DNA of 64,000 bases from Gammaproteobacteria bacterium 28-57-27 (GTDB lineage Bacteria; Pseudomonadota; Gammaproteobacteria; Halothiobacillales; Halothiobacillaceae): NCBI GenBank assembly GCA_002281735.1, contig NCGK01000004.1:1-64000 (forward strand). The letters are read 5' to 3'. The stretch's first letter is position 1, and each line of letters begins with the position of its first letter. Positions 36,408 to 45,380 of the stretch are shown in pieces. The notes under the pieces were generated by a model. That model saw only the letters and a program-made list of their open reading frames with translations. It had not been told where the DNA came from and made no database searches. The translations under genes and the position numbers were made by a program.

Positions 36408-38146
36408 ACGAACTCACTCAACTGCAATGGCAATGGCCGTGGGCATTTCTGCTCATGTTCCTGCCGCTGGCTGGGATTTTACTCACCCTGCGTCAACGCA
36501 GCCGCGTGCTTGACTACGCCGACTCCGCGCTGCACCCGTGGGCGCTACTCGATCGTCCGCAGGCCGGACTTGGGCGCTTGGGATTACACCTCGCCGCATG
36601 GTTATTGCTCGCCGCAGCGCTGGCTGGCCCACGCTTACCCGTTACAAGTTCAAACGCCACGACGCCTGATCGTCATGATGTGCGCGTTATGACCTTGCTG
36701 GATGTCTCCGACTCCATGCAAGCCACCGACATTGCCCCCTCCCGCGCAGAGCGTGCGCGCTTGAAACTGCATGCTTTGCCAGATGCGTTGGCAGGCGAAT
36801 CGCTTGGACTCGCCGTATTCGCAGGCACCGCCGGCGTGGTGATGCCGCCCAGCACGGATCCCGCCGTGTTCCGCTATGCCCTCGAACACAGCGAGCATCT
36901 ACTCGACGACGCGCCCGGCAGCGAACTGGCTGTTGCACTTGATGCCGCTGCACGCGGTCTGCCCAACATAGGCGAATCCGCACGCGCCATCCTGCTTATC
37001 AGCGATGGCGAAACCGATATGGTACGCGGCAACGAAGTGCTCCAAGCCGTGGAAAAACTGCGTGAAGCGGGCATTCCCTTGTTTGTCCTCGGGTTGGGCA
37101 CTCCACAAGGCGCGCCGATTCCCAACGGCGCGGGTGGTTTCCAGCAACTCGACGAGCAGCCCTTCCAAAGCCGCATGGACAGCAGCGCCCTAGCCGAAAT
37201 GGCACAGCGCACCGGCGGCATTTTTGTCCCCGTCAGCGATGGCGACGATGATTTACGCACACTGGTCAAGGCCATCCACGCACTTCCCAGCCACCCCGCG
37301 CCCGGCACAAGCCGCACATGGAATGAGCTATTTTATTGGCCGCTGTTGCTTGGTCTAGGCTTGTTGCTTCTGGCCTATGTGCCGCGCTTTAGTTTCAAAG
37401 CCCAGCACGCGGCGCTGATTCCCACCTGTTGGCTCCTGGCTCATAGCTTGACCTTCACGCCCGATGCCCAAGCCGCAACCCAGCCCCCCGTCGCCAGTCC
37501 ATCTGCGGCTTACGCGGCATGGCAACGCGGCGACTTCGTGCAAGCGCAATTGCTCTACGCCCGCCTGCCCGGCACGCAAGCACGTATGGGCGAAGGTGCT
37601 GCGGCCTATCGACGCGGTGATTTCAACCATGCGGCACAAGCCTTTACCAGCGCATGGCTGTTGAGCGACAGCGACCCTGCCCGCGCCAACGCGCTCTACA
37701 ACCTCGGCAATGCCGAACTGCAAGCCGGACGCAGCGAGCGCGCCGTTGCCGCCTATGAGCAAGTCTTACGCCTGCGCCCAGATGATGAAAACGCCGCAAG
37801 CAATCTATGGTTGGCACAACAACAAGCCGAACAAAAACGCATGAAAAAAAGCCGCCCAGAAGACCCGCCTGGGCGTAAACCGACCGACTTCGCACGTTAT
37901 AACGAGGATGTGACCCCCGACTTCCCGCCCGATGACACACCTAGCGGCGGTGATCTCTCGGCGGGCGGCTCCGGCGCGGGGCAAAAACGTCCAACAGGTG
38001 AGCCTGCTGCATTAAATCTGAGCGAAGCCGACCGCCTCGCCGCTGAGAAAAAAATGGAGCTGCTCGACGACCAACCCGCCCCCGCGTGGCGCGCCATGCT
38101 GCGCCGCGATACTCCGGAACGTAAGAGCGAGGGTTTGCCGTGGTAA
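36404..38146 (+). CDS. VWA and TPR domain membrane protein (BatB/BatC-like fusion)
   Basis: A 580-residue fusion. Hydrophobic N-terminal segments lead to a VWA domain with MIDAS LLDVSDSMQ (about residue 98-106) and LISDGET, then a membrane segment near residue 310 (WPLLLGLGLLLLAYV). A periplasmic part follows with tetratricopeptide repeats (YNLGNAELQAGRSERAVAAY, EQVLRLRPDDENAASNLWLA). The C terminus is low-complexity and charged. The combination of BatB-like VWA and BatC-like TPR in one chain is common in proteobacteria. Two repeat elements follow directly after its stop. Confidence 0.9.
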   Translation: MNELTQLQWQWPWAFLLMFLPLAGILLTLRQRSRVLDYADSALHPWALLDRPQAGLGRLGLHLAAWLLLAAALAGPRLPVTSSNATTPDRHDVRVMTLLDVSDSMQATDIAPSRAERARLKLHALPDALAGESLGLAVFAGTAGVVMPPSTDPAVFRYALEHSEHLLDDAPGSELAVALDAAARGLPNIGESARAILLISDGETDMVRGNEVLQAVEKLREAGIPLFVLGLGTPQGAPIPNGAGGFQQLDEQPFQSRMDSSALAEMAQRTGGIFVPVSDGDDDLRTLVKAIHALPSHPAPGTSRTWNELFYWPLLLGLGLLLLAYVPRFSFKAQHAALIPTCWLLAHSLTFTPDAQAATQPPVASPSAAYAAWQRGDFVQAQLLYARLPGTQARMGEGAAAYRRGDFNHAAQAFTSAWLLSDSDPARANALYNLGNAELQAGRSERAVAAYEQVLRLRPDDENAASNLWLAQQQAEQKRMKKSRPEDPPGRKPTDFARYNEDVTPDFPPDDTPSGGDLSAGGSGAGQKRPTGEPAALNLSEADRLAAEKKMELLDDQPAPAWRAMLRRDTPERKSEGLPW

Positions 38147-38310
38147 GAGCCTGTTTACGATCTTGGCTGGATGATGCAAGTTGGCGTCGAATAGGCATTG
38201 TAGGTGCGAATTTATTCGCACAAACACGCTTAATACTGCGCGAATTTGTCGCTCCTACGCGCTCGCCACCTCAATTTTCACTCAATCAGCGAGATCGTGA
38301 ACAGATTCTA
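38146..38310. repeat. Composite palindromic element, family C (copy 1)
   Basis: Outer arms GAGCCTGTTTACGATCT and AGATCGTGAACAGATTCT enclose an inner hairpin of the GTAGGTGCGAATT type (about 38199-38260). It abuts family A copy 4 at 38311 with no gap. Copy 2 is at 47452-47613. Confidence 0.75.
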
Positions 38311-38406
38311 TTGATCCAGCCAGCTTTATCCGTGACTGTAGGTCGGCATTCATGCCGACATGTCGGGCTAAAGCCCGACCTACGTTACAAGACGTGTCGT
38401 GCCGGA
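38311..38406 (+). repeat. Composite palindromic element, family A (copy 4)
   Basis: Starts TTGATCCAGCCAGCTTTATC, has core hairpin 38338-38383 (arms GTAGGTCGG and CCGACCTAC) and ends CGTGCCGGAA. It is nearly identical in reverse orientation to copy 1 at 3-96. Confidence 0.8.
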
Positions 38407-39498
38407 ACTATAAGGCTCGTTCTAACACTGGCACTCTGCGCCATGGCCCCACTGACCCATGCCGACATCAGCATCCGCGCCCATATCGACAACCCAAACC
38501 CTTGGGTACGCGAAGAAGTATTACTCACCGTCGAAGTAGTGGACGACCGCAGCATCATCGAACAAACCACCGTGCCTTGGGCGCCGCCTGGGGTGAGTTT
38601 ACGCCCACTGCACGCCACCGAAGAACGCATCCAGACCGCTGAAGGTATCCGCATCCTGCGTCGCCAACACTGGGCAATCATGCCGCTCTATGCCGGCGGG
38701 CTCACCCTGCAAGCCCCCACAATCGACCTGCGCGTCACCGGGCAAGGGCGGCTGAGCCTCACCCCCGACGCACTCAAACTCAATGCGCGCGCGCTCAACC
38801 CCCTACTCCCCGCCGATGTCCCCGTAAGCGTGCTGCAACTCAAACTCGCCCCCCCGCCCGCAGCTGTGCCTCGCGGTCGCCCATTTAATGTTAATTTCAG
38901 CATCCTGGGCAGCGGCCTCTCCGTACGCGGCCTGCGTCACTGGCTGGACGAAAGCCTGCGCAGCACAGGTGATTTACGCATCTACCCGCCCGACATTCGC
39001 CTGATCGACAACATTGATCCGACGCAGCCACTGCTCCAGCAAGCCGATGTACGCCTGACGTTTGAATCCCAAGCCAGCGGTCAGCTTACCCTGCCCAGCC
39101 TCATCCTGCCGTATGTCAACCCGCAGGATGGCAGCATCCAACACGCCACCCTGCCCGCCAGCAGCATGCGCATTGAACACCCGCTCTGGCTGGCTCTACG
39201 CCCATGGCTACCGTGGGCGGCGGGCTTGGCGCTATTCATCGTGACCATTCTCGGCAGTTGGCGCATCGCCCACCCACGCTGGCAAGCCGCCAAGCAACGC
39301 CGCGCCTGGCTGCGTGCGCTGCAGGCGGCCGATTCACCCAAGGCATTGCGCCAAATTTGGCAACACATTCCCGCCACACCACGCGCACAAACCTTAACCC
39401 AGCAACTTGATGCGGCCTGTTACGGCAGCCAGCCTATCAGCGCGACCGCGTTTAGCGCCCTGAAAGCCCGGCTCATCGAACATTGCTTAAGGCTTTGA
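38332..39498 (+). CDS. BatD-like protein (oxygen tolerance family)
   Basis: A BatD-family periplasmic protein with a C-terminal anchor. It shows a signal-like segment (RLVLTLALCAMAPLTHA), then beta-sandwich regions (DISIRAHIDNPNPWVREEVLLTVEV, the family start). A membrane helix lies near 39205-39260 (WLPWAAGLALFIVTILGSW), followed by a cytosolic tail. The start is uncertain. The frame is open from a GTG at 38140 overlapping the previous stop, but 165 bp and 96 bp repeat elements occupy that part. TTG 38311 and GTG 38332 lie inside repeat DNA, and ATG 38444 is inside the signal sequence. I give GTG 38332 as the best compromise. Confidence 0.8.
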   Translation: MTVGRHSCRHVGLKPDLRYKTCRAGTIRLVLTLALCAMAPLTHADISIRAHIDNPNPWVREEVLLTVEVVDDRSIIEQTTVPWAPPGVSLRPLHATEERIQTAEGIRILRRQHWAIMPLYAGGLTLQAPTIDLRVTGQGRLSLTPDALKLNARALNPLLPADVPVSVLQLKLAPPPAAVPRGRPFNVNFSILGSGLSVRGLRHWLDESLRSTGDLRIYPPDIRLIDNIDPTQPLLQQADVRLTFESQASGQLTLPSLILPYVNPQDGSIQHATLPASSMRIEHPLWLALRPWLPWAAGLALFIVTILGSWRIAHPRWQAAKQRRAWLRALQAADSPKALRQIWQHIPATPRAQTLTQQLDAACYGSQPISATAFSALKARLIEHCLRL

Positions 39499-40458
39499 TT
39501 CCTCAAGCGGATTACCAAAGCCATCAAACCCCGACCCGGCCAACTGCACGCCAATACGCTGCAACCCGGCCATCAACGCATCACCATGCGCCAAACGCCA
39601 ACCGTGTAATTCAGCCAACGCTTCCGTTTCCTCTTCCAAAGCTCGCACACACACCGCGCGCAATCCAGCCCACACCGGTGGCAGAGTCCACGTCGGCGCA
39701 AGCTCCATATCCAGCGCCAAATGCACATCTGCTTCCACCTGCTGCCCCATCAACATACCCACATAGCGCGGCAAGGCGGCGCGTAACACCTGCACATCAT
39801 TCACCCGCCCTAGCGCATCCTGCCCACGGCGTAGCGGCTGCATTACATCCCCTGCGCCCAGAGCATCCACCAGCGGCTCCAACAGATAACGCAACTGCTT
39901 GGCAACCAAGCGCACCGCGTGCAAATTATCAGGAAGATGCGGCACATCCTCGATCAAAAACGCGGCCACATCCATCCACTGCCCAGCCAGCCACTCGCCC
40001 AATGGCTCATCATGCTTATCCAGCGGATGCAGGGTTTTCAACGCATGTTCTGCGCCCGCCAATGCCTCCGGCAAGGTTTCCAGCAACAAAGCCCGTTTCC
40101 GCTCAAAATCCTCGTGCAATACCGTCAACAACGCCTGCTGGCCCAGCTGCTCAGATTCTTCGAGCTGCAATCCCTCCAGCCAAGCTAACTGCACCTCCAT
40201 GTCACGCACTGGCGAACTCTCGCGCGCAAACGCACGCAAGGCATGACGATTCTTGTTCGACACCGCCACGGCATCCCCCGCCAGCTTCAACCACACCCGC
40301 GCCCGACGAATTGCCACGCGCGCATCATGCAGCGCCTCCTCGGTCTGTGGCGCATCGCGCAAGGCTTGTCCACGCTGTAGGAACTCCTGCAAACGCAGGC
40401 GCACCACATGCGCGCAGCCCTCGGACACCGACCCGGCCAGCTCTTCAAGCTTTAGCAT
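39487..40458 (-). CDS. CHAD domain protein
   Basis: A CHAD (conserved histidine alpha-helical) domain protein of 323 residues; the domain binds polyphosphate in characterised members. Family pattern: an N-terminal helix, then EALHDARVAIRRARVWLKLA with the conserved histidine and arginines, PVRDMEVQLAWLE, and a second repeat with NLHAVRLVAKQLRYLLEPL and RVNDVQVLRA. There is no CYTH domain, so it is not a triphosphatase fusion. Start 40458, after GGGAGG; the open frame to 40539 encodes the YCLRRFALLEHFC peptide from a palindromic element. It converges on batD with a 12-bp overlap. Confidence 0.9.
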   Translation of the reverse strand: MLKLEELAGSVSEGCAHVVRLRLQEFLQRGQALRDAPQTEEALHDARVAIRRARVWLKLAGDAVAVSNKNRHALRAFARESSPVRDMEVQLAWLEGLQLEESEQLGQQALLTVLHEDFERKRALLLETLPEALAGAEHALKTLHPLDKHDEPLGEWLAGQWMDVAAFLIEDVPHLPDNLHAVRLVAKQLRYLLEPLVDALGAGDVMQPLRRGQDALGRVNDVQVLRAALPRYVGMLMGQQVEADVHLALDMELAPTWTLPPVWAGLRAVCVRALEEETEALAELHGWRLAHGDALMAGLQRIGVQLAGSGFDGFGNPLEESKP

Positions 40459-40485
40459 GGTTCTACCTCCCTTTGGCAATGAATT

Positions 40486-40587
40486 AGGACTTACGCAAAA
40501 GTGTTCCAGCAAGGCAAAGCGCCGAAGACAGTACACCAAGTACGGCGAGGCGCTTGAACGCCGCTGGGGCGGTTTTGCGTAAGTCCT
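40486..40587. repeat. Palindromic element, family D (copy 2)
   Basis: Terminal arms AGGACTTACGCAAAA and TTTTGCGTAAGTCCT (15 bp, perfect) enclose the same imperfect inverted core as 32852-32948, in the opposite orientation. It lies upstream of the CHAD gene. Confidence 0.78.
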
Positions 40588-40644
40588 ATGAATGAACGCG
40601 AAAACTACACCGCATAGGCTGCACTCACATGACAGTCCATCACA

Positions 40645-41160
40645 TCAAGCCCGCCTCAGTGGCAAAGCCGCCAGAAAATCCTCATACAGCAACACACGAT
40701 GCTCATGCGCCTGAAACACACTCCAGCGCCGCCATGGCTCCCCCGGCAGATGTGCGCCAAAACGCCGCAGCACGCCTTTTTTTTCACAGCGCGAACCGCG
40801 CCTGAACAATACCTCCCCCAAAGGCCGCCGCCCCAAACGCTGCAGCCCCAGGCGCAGCACGCCCGCCCGTCCCGCAAAGCTCACCGCATGAACGTAAGGC
40901 TGTGCGTCACAACGCAACACCACCTCACGCCGCCACACCCACACCCCACAAGGCACGCCAAGTACCCTCGCCACCACAGAATCGGCGCGCACCCACCCCT
41001 CGGCCAACACCTCAACGCGCAATAACCCTGGACACACCCGCCGCAAGCGCTTGGTCAACGACCCCGGCGCAACCAACCACGCACGCGGCACGCGCTGCTC
41101 GCTCATACCCAAAAAACTCACCCCAATCCACGCCTCTAATGAAGCCAAGCCTACACCCAA
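40645..41160 (-). CDS. ubiC: Chorismate pyruvate-lyase
   Basis: Removes pyruvate from chorismate to give 4-hydroxybenzoate, the first committed step of ubiquinone synthesis. In the 171-residue protein the landmarks are PGSLTKRLRRVCPGLLRVEVL (E. coli DSMTKRFE equivalent) and the VWRREVVLRCDAQPYVHA block with the active-site arginine. Then come RLGRRPLGEVLFRRG, and a C-terminal RVLLYEDFLAALP that carries the catalytic glutamate. Identification is by these aligned motifs. No ubiA follows it here; in many relatives ubiC and ubiA are paired. Confidence 0.84.
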   Translation of the reverse strand: MGVGLASLEAWIGVSFLGMSEQRVPRAWLVAPGSLTKRLRRVCPGLLRVEVLAEGWVRADSVVARVLGVPCGVWVWRREVVLRCDAQPYVHAVSFAGRAGVLRLGLQRLGRRPLGEVLFRRGSRCEKKGVLRRFGAHLPGEPWRRWSVFQAHEHRVLLYEDFLAALPLRRA

Positions 41161-41266
41161 GCCCCTTCGGCCACGGCATTGTCATCAAAAATAAACAAAA
41201 CTAATCCATAAAGTGCGGGCTTTGCATAACAACCAACTTGAAAAACCACAGAACGGAGACTGTTCC

Positions 41267-43153
41267 ATGAACCCACGTTTGCTTGCCCTGTTCCCCTTGA
41301 CCGCCGTTGCACTAGCTGTCGGCATTGCCCTCACCGGCTGCGGTGGCGATGATGTTGTCGCTGAACCTACCCCTGTTGCACCCACAGTCAAGACTGTTGA
41401 GTTCACTGAAACTCCGGTGTCCACCGCCACCGCCGACATGATCAAGACTTACACCAAGTCTGTGGCCAAAGTCACCATGACCGACGGTTCCGTGAAGGAA
41501 TACCCGCTGGCCTATAACACCCTGTTCAGCCTGAAGGACAAGGTCGCCAACAACCCGCATCCCGCGGGCCAGGCCTACGACCACAAAATGAACCCGCTGA
41601 TGGATCCGTTCGGCAAGCCTGTTGTCATGGAAACTCCTGATGCAAACAGCCTGCTCAACGTGGATGGCAATCTGTGGCTGGTTACTCACCTTGAGTACGA
41701 CTGGCTGCTTTCCGACAAATCCGAAGCCACTGGCCGCGTTCCTACCGGCATGTTGCTCTCCGGCATCAGCCAGGACAAGACCTCCGGCAAGCTGACTGTC
41801 GCCAGCCAGAAGCCTTTGGACTTCTCCTCTGTCAACGGTACCTGGATCAACTGTTTCGGCTCACAGACCAACTGGAATACCCACCTTGGCTCTGAAGAAG
41901 ACTACGATCTCCAGCAAAACCCGCTATCCGAGAGCACATCCACCACTGATGGCATCAAGGCGATGACCGAGTTGTATTTCAATGGCTTCCCGACCGCCAA
42001 CCCCTACCACTACGGCTGGATTCCTGAAGTCACTGTAGCCAAAGACGGCAGCAGCAAGATCGTCAAGCACTACGCCATGGGTCGCGGTACCTGGGAAATG
42101 GCCAAGGTCATGCCGGATAGCCGTACCGCCTATCTGGGCGATGACGGTACCCACGGTCTTATGACCATGTTCGTGGCCGACAAGGAGAAGGATCTTTCCG
42201 CAGGCACGCTGTATGCAGCCAAGTGGAACCAGACTTCAGATGCCAACGGCGGTGTAGCCAACCTGACCTGGGTCAAGCTGGGCAAGAGCACCAATGCTGA
42301 AATCAAGGCCATCATTGATGGCGGCGCAAGCTTCGACAAGATCTTCAGCTATGTAGCCTCGACCAAGGATGCCGCTGGCAACCCAACATGCGAAGCCGGT
42401 TACACCCGCGTTCGCTCCGGTTCGACCTCTGACGAATGCCTGAAAGTCAATGCTGGCATGGAGAAGGCTGCCGCCTTCCTCGAAACCCGTCGTTATGCCG
42501 CTCTGTTGGGCGCAACCACCGAGTTCACCAAGATGGAAGGCATCGCGGTCAACGCCAAGGATAAGAAGGTTTACATGGCCATCTCCGCCATCCGCGACAG
42601 CATGACCTCCATGGCCGGCGAACCCGCTGACCACATCAAACTGAAGAAACTCTCTGCCGGTGCAACCTACACCATCGACCTCGCATCTGGCCAGAAGACC
42701 ATCAACGGTGGCGAGAGCATCGCTTCTGACTACGTTGGTGCCAAGATGTACGTTGAAACCGACCTGCTCGGCAAGGACATCACTGCCGATGCAGTGGGCA
42801 ACACCGCTGACGTGACCAAGGTCGCCAACACTGACAACGTGTTCTTCTCTGAGAAGATGCGCACCCTGTTCATCGGTGAAGACTCCGGTATGCACGTCAA
42901 CAACTACGTGTGGGCCTACAACGTCGACACCAAGAAGCTGGTACGCATCCTGTCCTCTACCGCAGGTGCCGAGAACACCGGTCTGCAAGTGGTTGATGAC
43001 ATGAATGGCTTTGCTTACATCATGAGCAACAACCAGCACTTGGGCGACCTGCCGAGCAAAGTACCGGCTAATCTGAAGACTGAGCTGGGTACCAAAATCA
43101 ACGTATTCGACGCTCCAGTCGGTTATATCGGTGGCTTGCCTGCCATCAAGTAA
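41267..43153 (+). CDS. phoX: PhoX-family alkaline phosphatase, lipoprotein
   Basis: A PhoX (DUF839) phosphatase of 628 residues, acting on phosphomonoesters outside the cytoplasm. The N terminus is a lipoprotein signal with lipobox near LTGCGG. The PhoX catalytic region shows GTWINCFGSQTNWNTHLGSEEDYD, with the cysteine at about residue 196 matching the conserved one. Other family stretches are YGWIPEVTV, MGRGTWEMAKVM, AYLGDDGTHGLMTMFVA and a C-terminal NVFFSEKMRTLFIGEDSG. PhoX enzymes need calcium and iron. The ribosome site CGGAGA and a terminator at 43199 make it monocistronic. Codon use seems strongly optimised, suggesting high expression. Confidence 0.9.
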   Translation: MNPRLLALFPLTAVALAVGIALTGCGGDDVVAEPTPVAPTVKTVEFTETPVSTATADMIKTYTKSVAKVTMTDGSVKEYPLAYNTLFSLKDKVANNPHPAGQAYDHKMNPLMDPFGKPVVMETPDANSLLNVDGNLWLVTHLEYDWLLSDKSEATGRVPTGMLLSGISQDKTSGKLTVASQKPLDFSSVNGTWINCFGSQTNWNTHLGSEEDYDLQQNPLSESTSTTDGIKAMTELYFNGFPTANPYHYGWIPEVTVAKDGSSKIVKHYAMGRGTWEMAKVMPDSRTAYLGDDGTHGLMTMFVADKEKDLSAGTLYAAKWNQTSDANGGVANLTWVKLGKSTNAEIKAIIDGGASFDKIFSYVASTKDAAGNPTCEAGYTRVRSGSTSDECLKVNAGMEKAAAFLETRRYAALLGATTEFTKMEGIAVNAKDKKVYMAISAIRDSMTSMAGEPADHIKLKKLSAGATYTIDLASGQKTINGGESIASDYVGAKMYVETDLLGKDITADAVGNTADVTKVANTDNVFFSEKMRTLFIGEDSGMHVNNYVWAYNVDTKKLVRILSSTAGAENTGLQVVDDMNGFAYIMSNNQHLGDLPSKVPANLKTELGTKINVFDAPVGYIGGLPAIK

Positions 43154-43198
43154 TGCTCCGCAAGGCGCATGACTTGTTAGACATGACTTGATTGACTG

Positions 43199-43225
43199 AG
43201 CCGGATCCTTGTGATCCGGCTTTTT
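43199..43225 (+). terminator. Rho-independent terminator after phoX
   Basis: The stem AGCCGGATC/GATCCGGCT with loop CTTGT is followed by T5. Confidence 0.9.
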
Positions 43226-43304
43226 GTCTTGGTCTTTTTAGACCATGCCTTAGCACATCGTAGGTTGTTCTAAGGCATGGTCCTATCGAAATGAGTATCC
43301 TCGA

Positions 43305-45380
43305 ATGAAATACCCTTACGCCCTGCTTACCCTGTTTATTGCCATCGCCACAGGTTCCACCCTCTATCTGCAAGGCTGTGGCGGCTCATCCTCCAGCGAT
43401 AGCGCAAGCAGTTCACCGACGCCAACACCGCCCCCTGCCAACCCAACGCCTGAACCGCCGATCAACCCAAGTGGAAGTTTGCGTGGCGAAAAAATGTCCA
43501 CCCTGCTGTTTTCCAATCCTTATCCGCATATTCCCGCGCAGTGCTATATCGAGACCTCGAATGGCACACAAAACGCCTGTCAGTTCTGTCACACCAACGG
43601 GGTGTACGGCATCCAGCTCGGCAACAACCTGCCGCAGGCTGGCGCAGTGGCGCGTTTGGGCAATCTGCAACTGGATTACAGCTTCGCGCCATTTGACCAA
43701 CTGGCTCCCCTGGCGACCGTGAATCGCTGGGAAAACACCCTGACCCCGGAAAAACTGCTCGAAGCCGTCAAAACGCTGGGTATGACGCCGGCAAGCTGGG
43801 ACATGCGCAGCTATATCCGTGAGGACAACTGGAGTGCCGCCTTTGCGCAACGCCCCGGCAATCCCAAAAATTGGGATGGTCAGGTCGATACGCCTTTCCG
43901 CCTGTTCCCTGCGCTGGCGCCAGCTGACCTACCCGCGCAAAGTGATGGTTTTGTACGCAGCCTGGTGGAAGCACGCGGCTTTTTTAACGACGGGCAAGGC
44001 TGGAACACCGGCTGGCGCGCGGTGAACTTCATGCCCTACGGCATTTTCAGCCCGATGACCGGCTCCGTCTCCGGCATCTACATCCGCCTGCCCGTGGCCT
44101 TCATGCTGACCGAAGGCGGCACATTCAGCCTTGATATCTACAAGCGCAACCTTGATCTGGTGGAACGCGCCATTCAAGACCGCCTGACCCCAGCCGATGG
44201 GGCAAACTACCTTGGTTTTGCCAAAACCGCAGCTCTATTGCGCGGGGAATACCCGGTCGGCACCGAGTTTGCCCACCCCTTGCATTATGTGGATGTCGCC
44301 GCCGATGGTAGCAATCCGGGCATCAGCCGCTTCCCCGGCGCCCGCGCCCAGCGGGTCAAGGAAATTCGCTACATGTACAAATGGAAGGAATTCCATCATC
44401 AAGACTTCCGCCCAGGCGACAAGGAAGAAGGCTTACCCGTGTTTGGCAACAACAGCCAAGGCTGGGTGGATAACGGCACAGGCTGGTTCCTGGCTGGCTT
44501 TATCGAAGACAAGGATGGCGCACTGCGCCCGCAAAACATGGAAGAAATGACCCAGTGCATCGGCTGCCACAGTGGCGTATACCGCACTGAGATCAGAGCA
44601 AGTTTCACCTCCGGCACCGGTAACACCATCGACAGCACCTGGGCCTTACCACGCAAATGGGCGGGCGATAGCGGCTGGGGTGAAATGAACTACCTCGGCT
44701 ACCAGGCCAAAACAGGCCTGACACCTGGCGAAACCCCGGGCAGCGCGCACATGGGTGACCCGATCAATCGTTACGCCAATAAAGGCGAGTTGCGCTACTT
44801 CCTCGACAATGTCGTTGGAGCCAGCCTGTACGGCGATATGCCAGCGTCCATCGAAAACGCCCTTGCCAGCAGCATTCAAAAGGCACGCGGCTATGCGAGC
44901 GACTGGCCGCGCATTGACACCTCAAGCCCCGAGGCATTCAAACAATCGCAACAGGCACGCCAAGCCCTGATGCGCACCATGACCGCACGCGGTGACTACC
45001 TCACTGCAGAAGGCCATGTGCAAGGCGCGCTGCTCTATCCACCTGAACAGGATGCGCTGGCTGCGGCGGCGCGCTACCGCCAAGTGGTGGTCACCCAGCG
45101 CTACGCCAAGGGCAAGGATGTCTTCCCGCAAACCCCGGTCAATTACCACTATCTGCGCACAGAAAATGAAGCCTTCACCCACGCCGATGACACGCCCTAC
45201 GCCCAAGGCCAGGTAATTACCGATCGCGCCGTGGATCGTGAAAGCCCGGTTAAAGACAGCTATCTTGTAGGCAATGTGCCAACGCTGATTGATGAAAACA
45301 AAAGCTTTGCCGAAGGCGGCACCTATAACGCTGACTACATACCCTTGATGAAACCGGGCGCGTTTGAGGTCAAACCTTAA
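43305..45380 (+). CDS. Dihaem c-type cytochrome-like lipoprotein of unknown function
   Basis: I do not recognise the family of this 691-residue protein. It has a lipoprotein signal with lipobox LQGCGG, then a Ser/Pro/Thr-rich linker (to about residue 55). There are two c-type haem-binding motifs, CQFCH (residues 92-96) and CIGCH (418-422). No third CXXCH is present. Between and after them are long soluble regions rich in aromatics (MYKWKEFHHQDFRP, GWVDNGTGWFLAGFIED). It is likely anchored in the outer membrane or periplasm and involved in electron transfer, but no partner enzyme is adjacent. It converges on recG with a 4-bp overlap. Confidence 0.8.
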   Translation: MKYPYALLTLFIAIATGSTLYLQGCGGSSSSDSASSSPTPTPPPANPTPEPPINPSGSLRGEKMSTLLFSNPYPHIPAQCYIETSNGTQNACQFCHTNGVYGIQLGNNLPQAGAVARLGNLQLDYSFAPFDQLAPLATVNRWENTLTPEKLLEAVKTLGMTPASWDMRSYIREDNWSAAFAQRPGNPKNWDGQVDTPFRLFPALAPADLPAQSDGFVRSLVEARGFFNDGQGWNTGWRAVNFMPYGIFSPMTGSVSGIYIRLPVAFMLTEGGTFSLDIYKRNLDLVERAIQDRLTPADGANYLGFAKTAALLRGEYPVGTEFAHPLHYVDVAADGSNPGISRFPGARAQRVKEIRYMYKWKEFHHQDFRPGDKEEGLPVFGNNSQGWVDNGTGWFLAGFIEDKDGALRPQNMEEMTQCIGCHSGVYRTEIRASFTSGTGNTIDSTWALPRKWAGDSGWGEMNYLGYQAKTGLTPGETPGSAHMGDPINRYANKGELRYFLDNVVGASLYGDMPASIENALASSIQKARGYASDWPRIDTSSPEAFKQSQQARQALMRTMTARGDYLTAEGHVQGALLYPPEQDALAAAARYRQVVVTQRYAKGKDVFPQTPVNYHYLRTENEAFTHADDTPYAQGQVITDRAVDRESPVKDSYLVGNVPTLIDENKSFAEGGTYNADYIPLMKPGAFEVKP

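Noticed and set aside
39483-40487. Long forward ORF (334 codons) opposite the CHAD gene
   Set aside because: It is Pro/Ala/His-rich with no recognisable domain and is the mirror of GC-rich codons in the CHAD gene, which has clear family motifs.
41179-41200. Possible pho box before phoX (TTGTCAT followed by AT-rich sequence)
   Set aside because: Only one half resembles the CTGTCAT repeat, and the second half is not recognisable.
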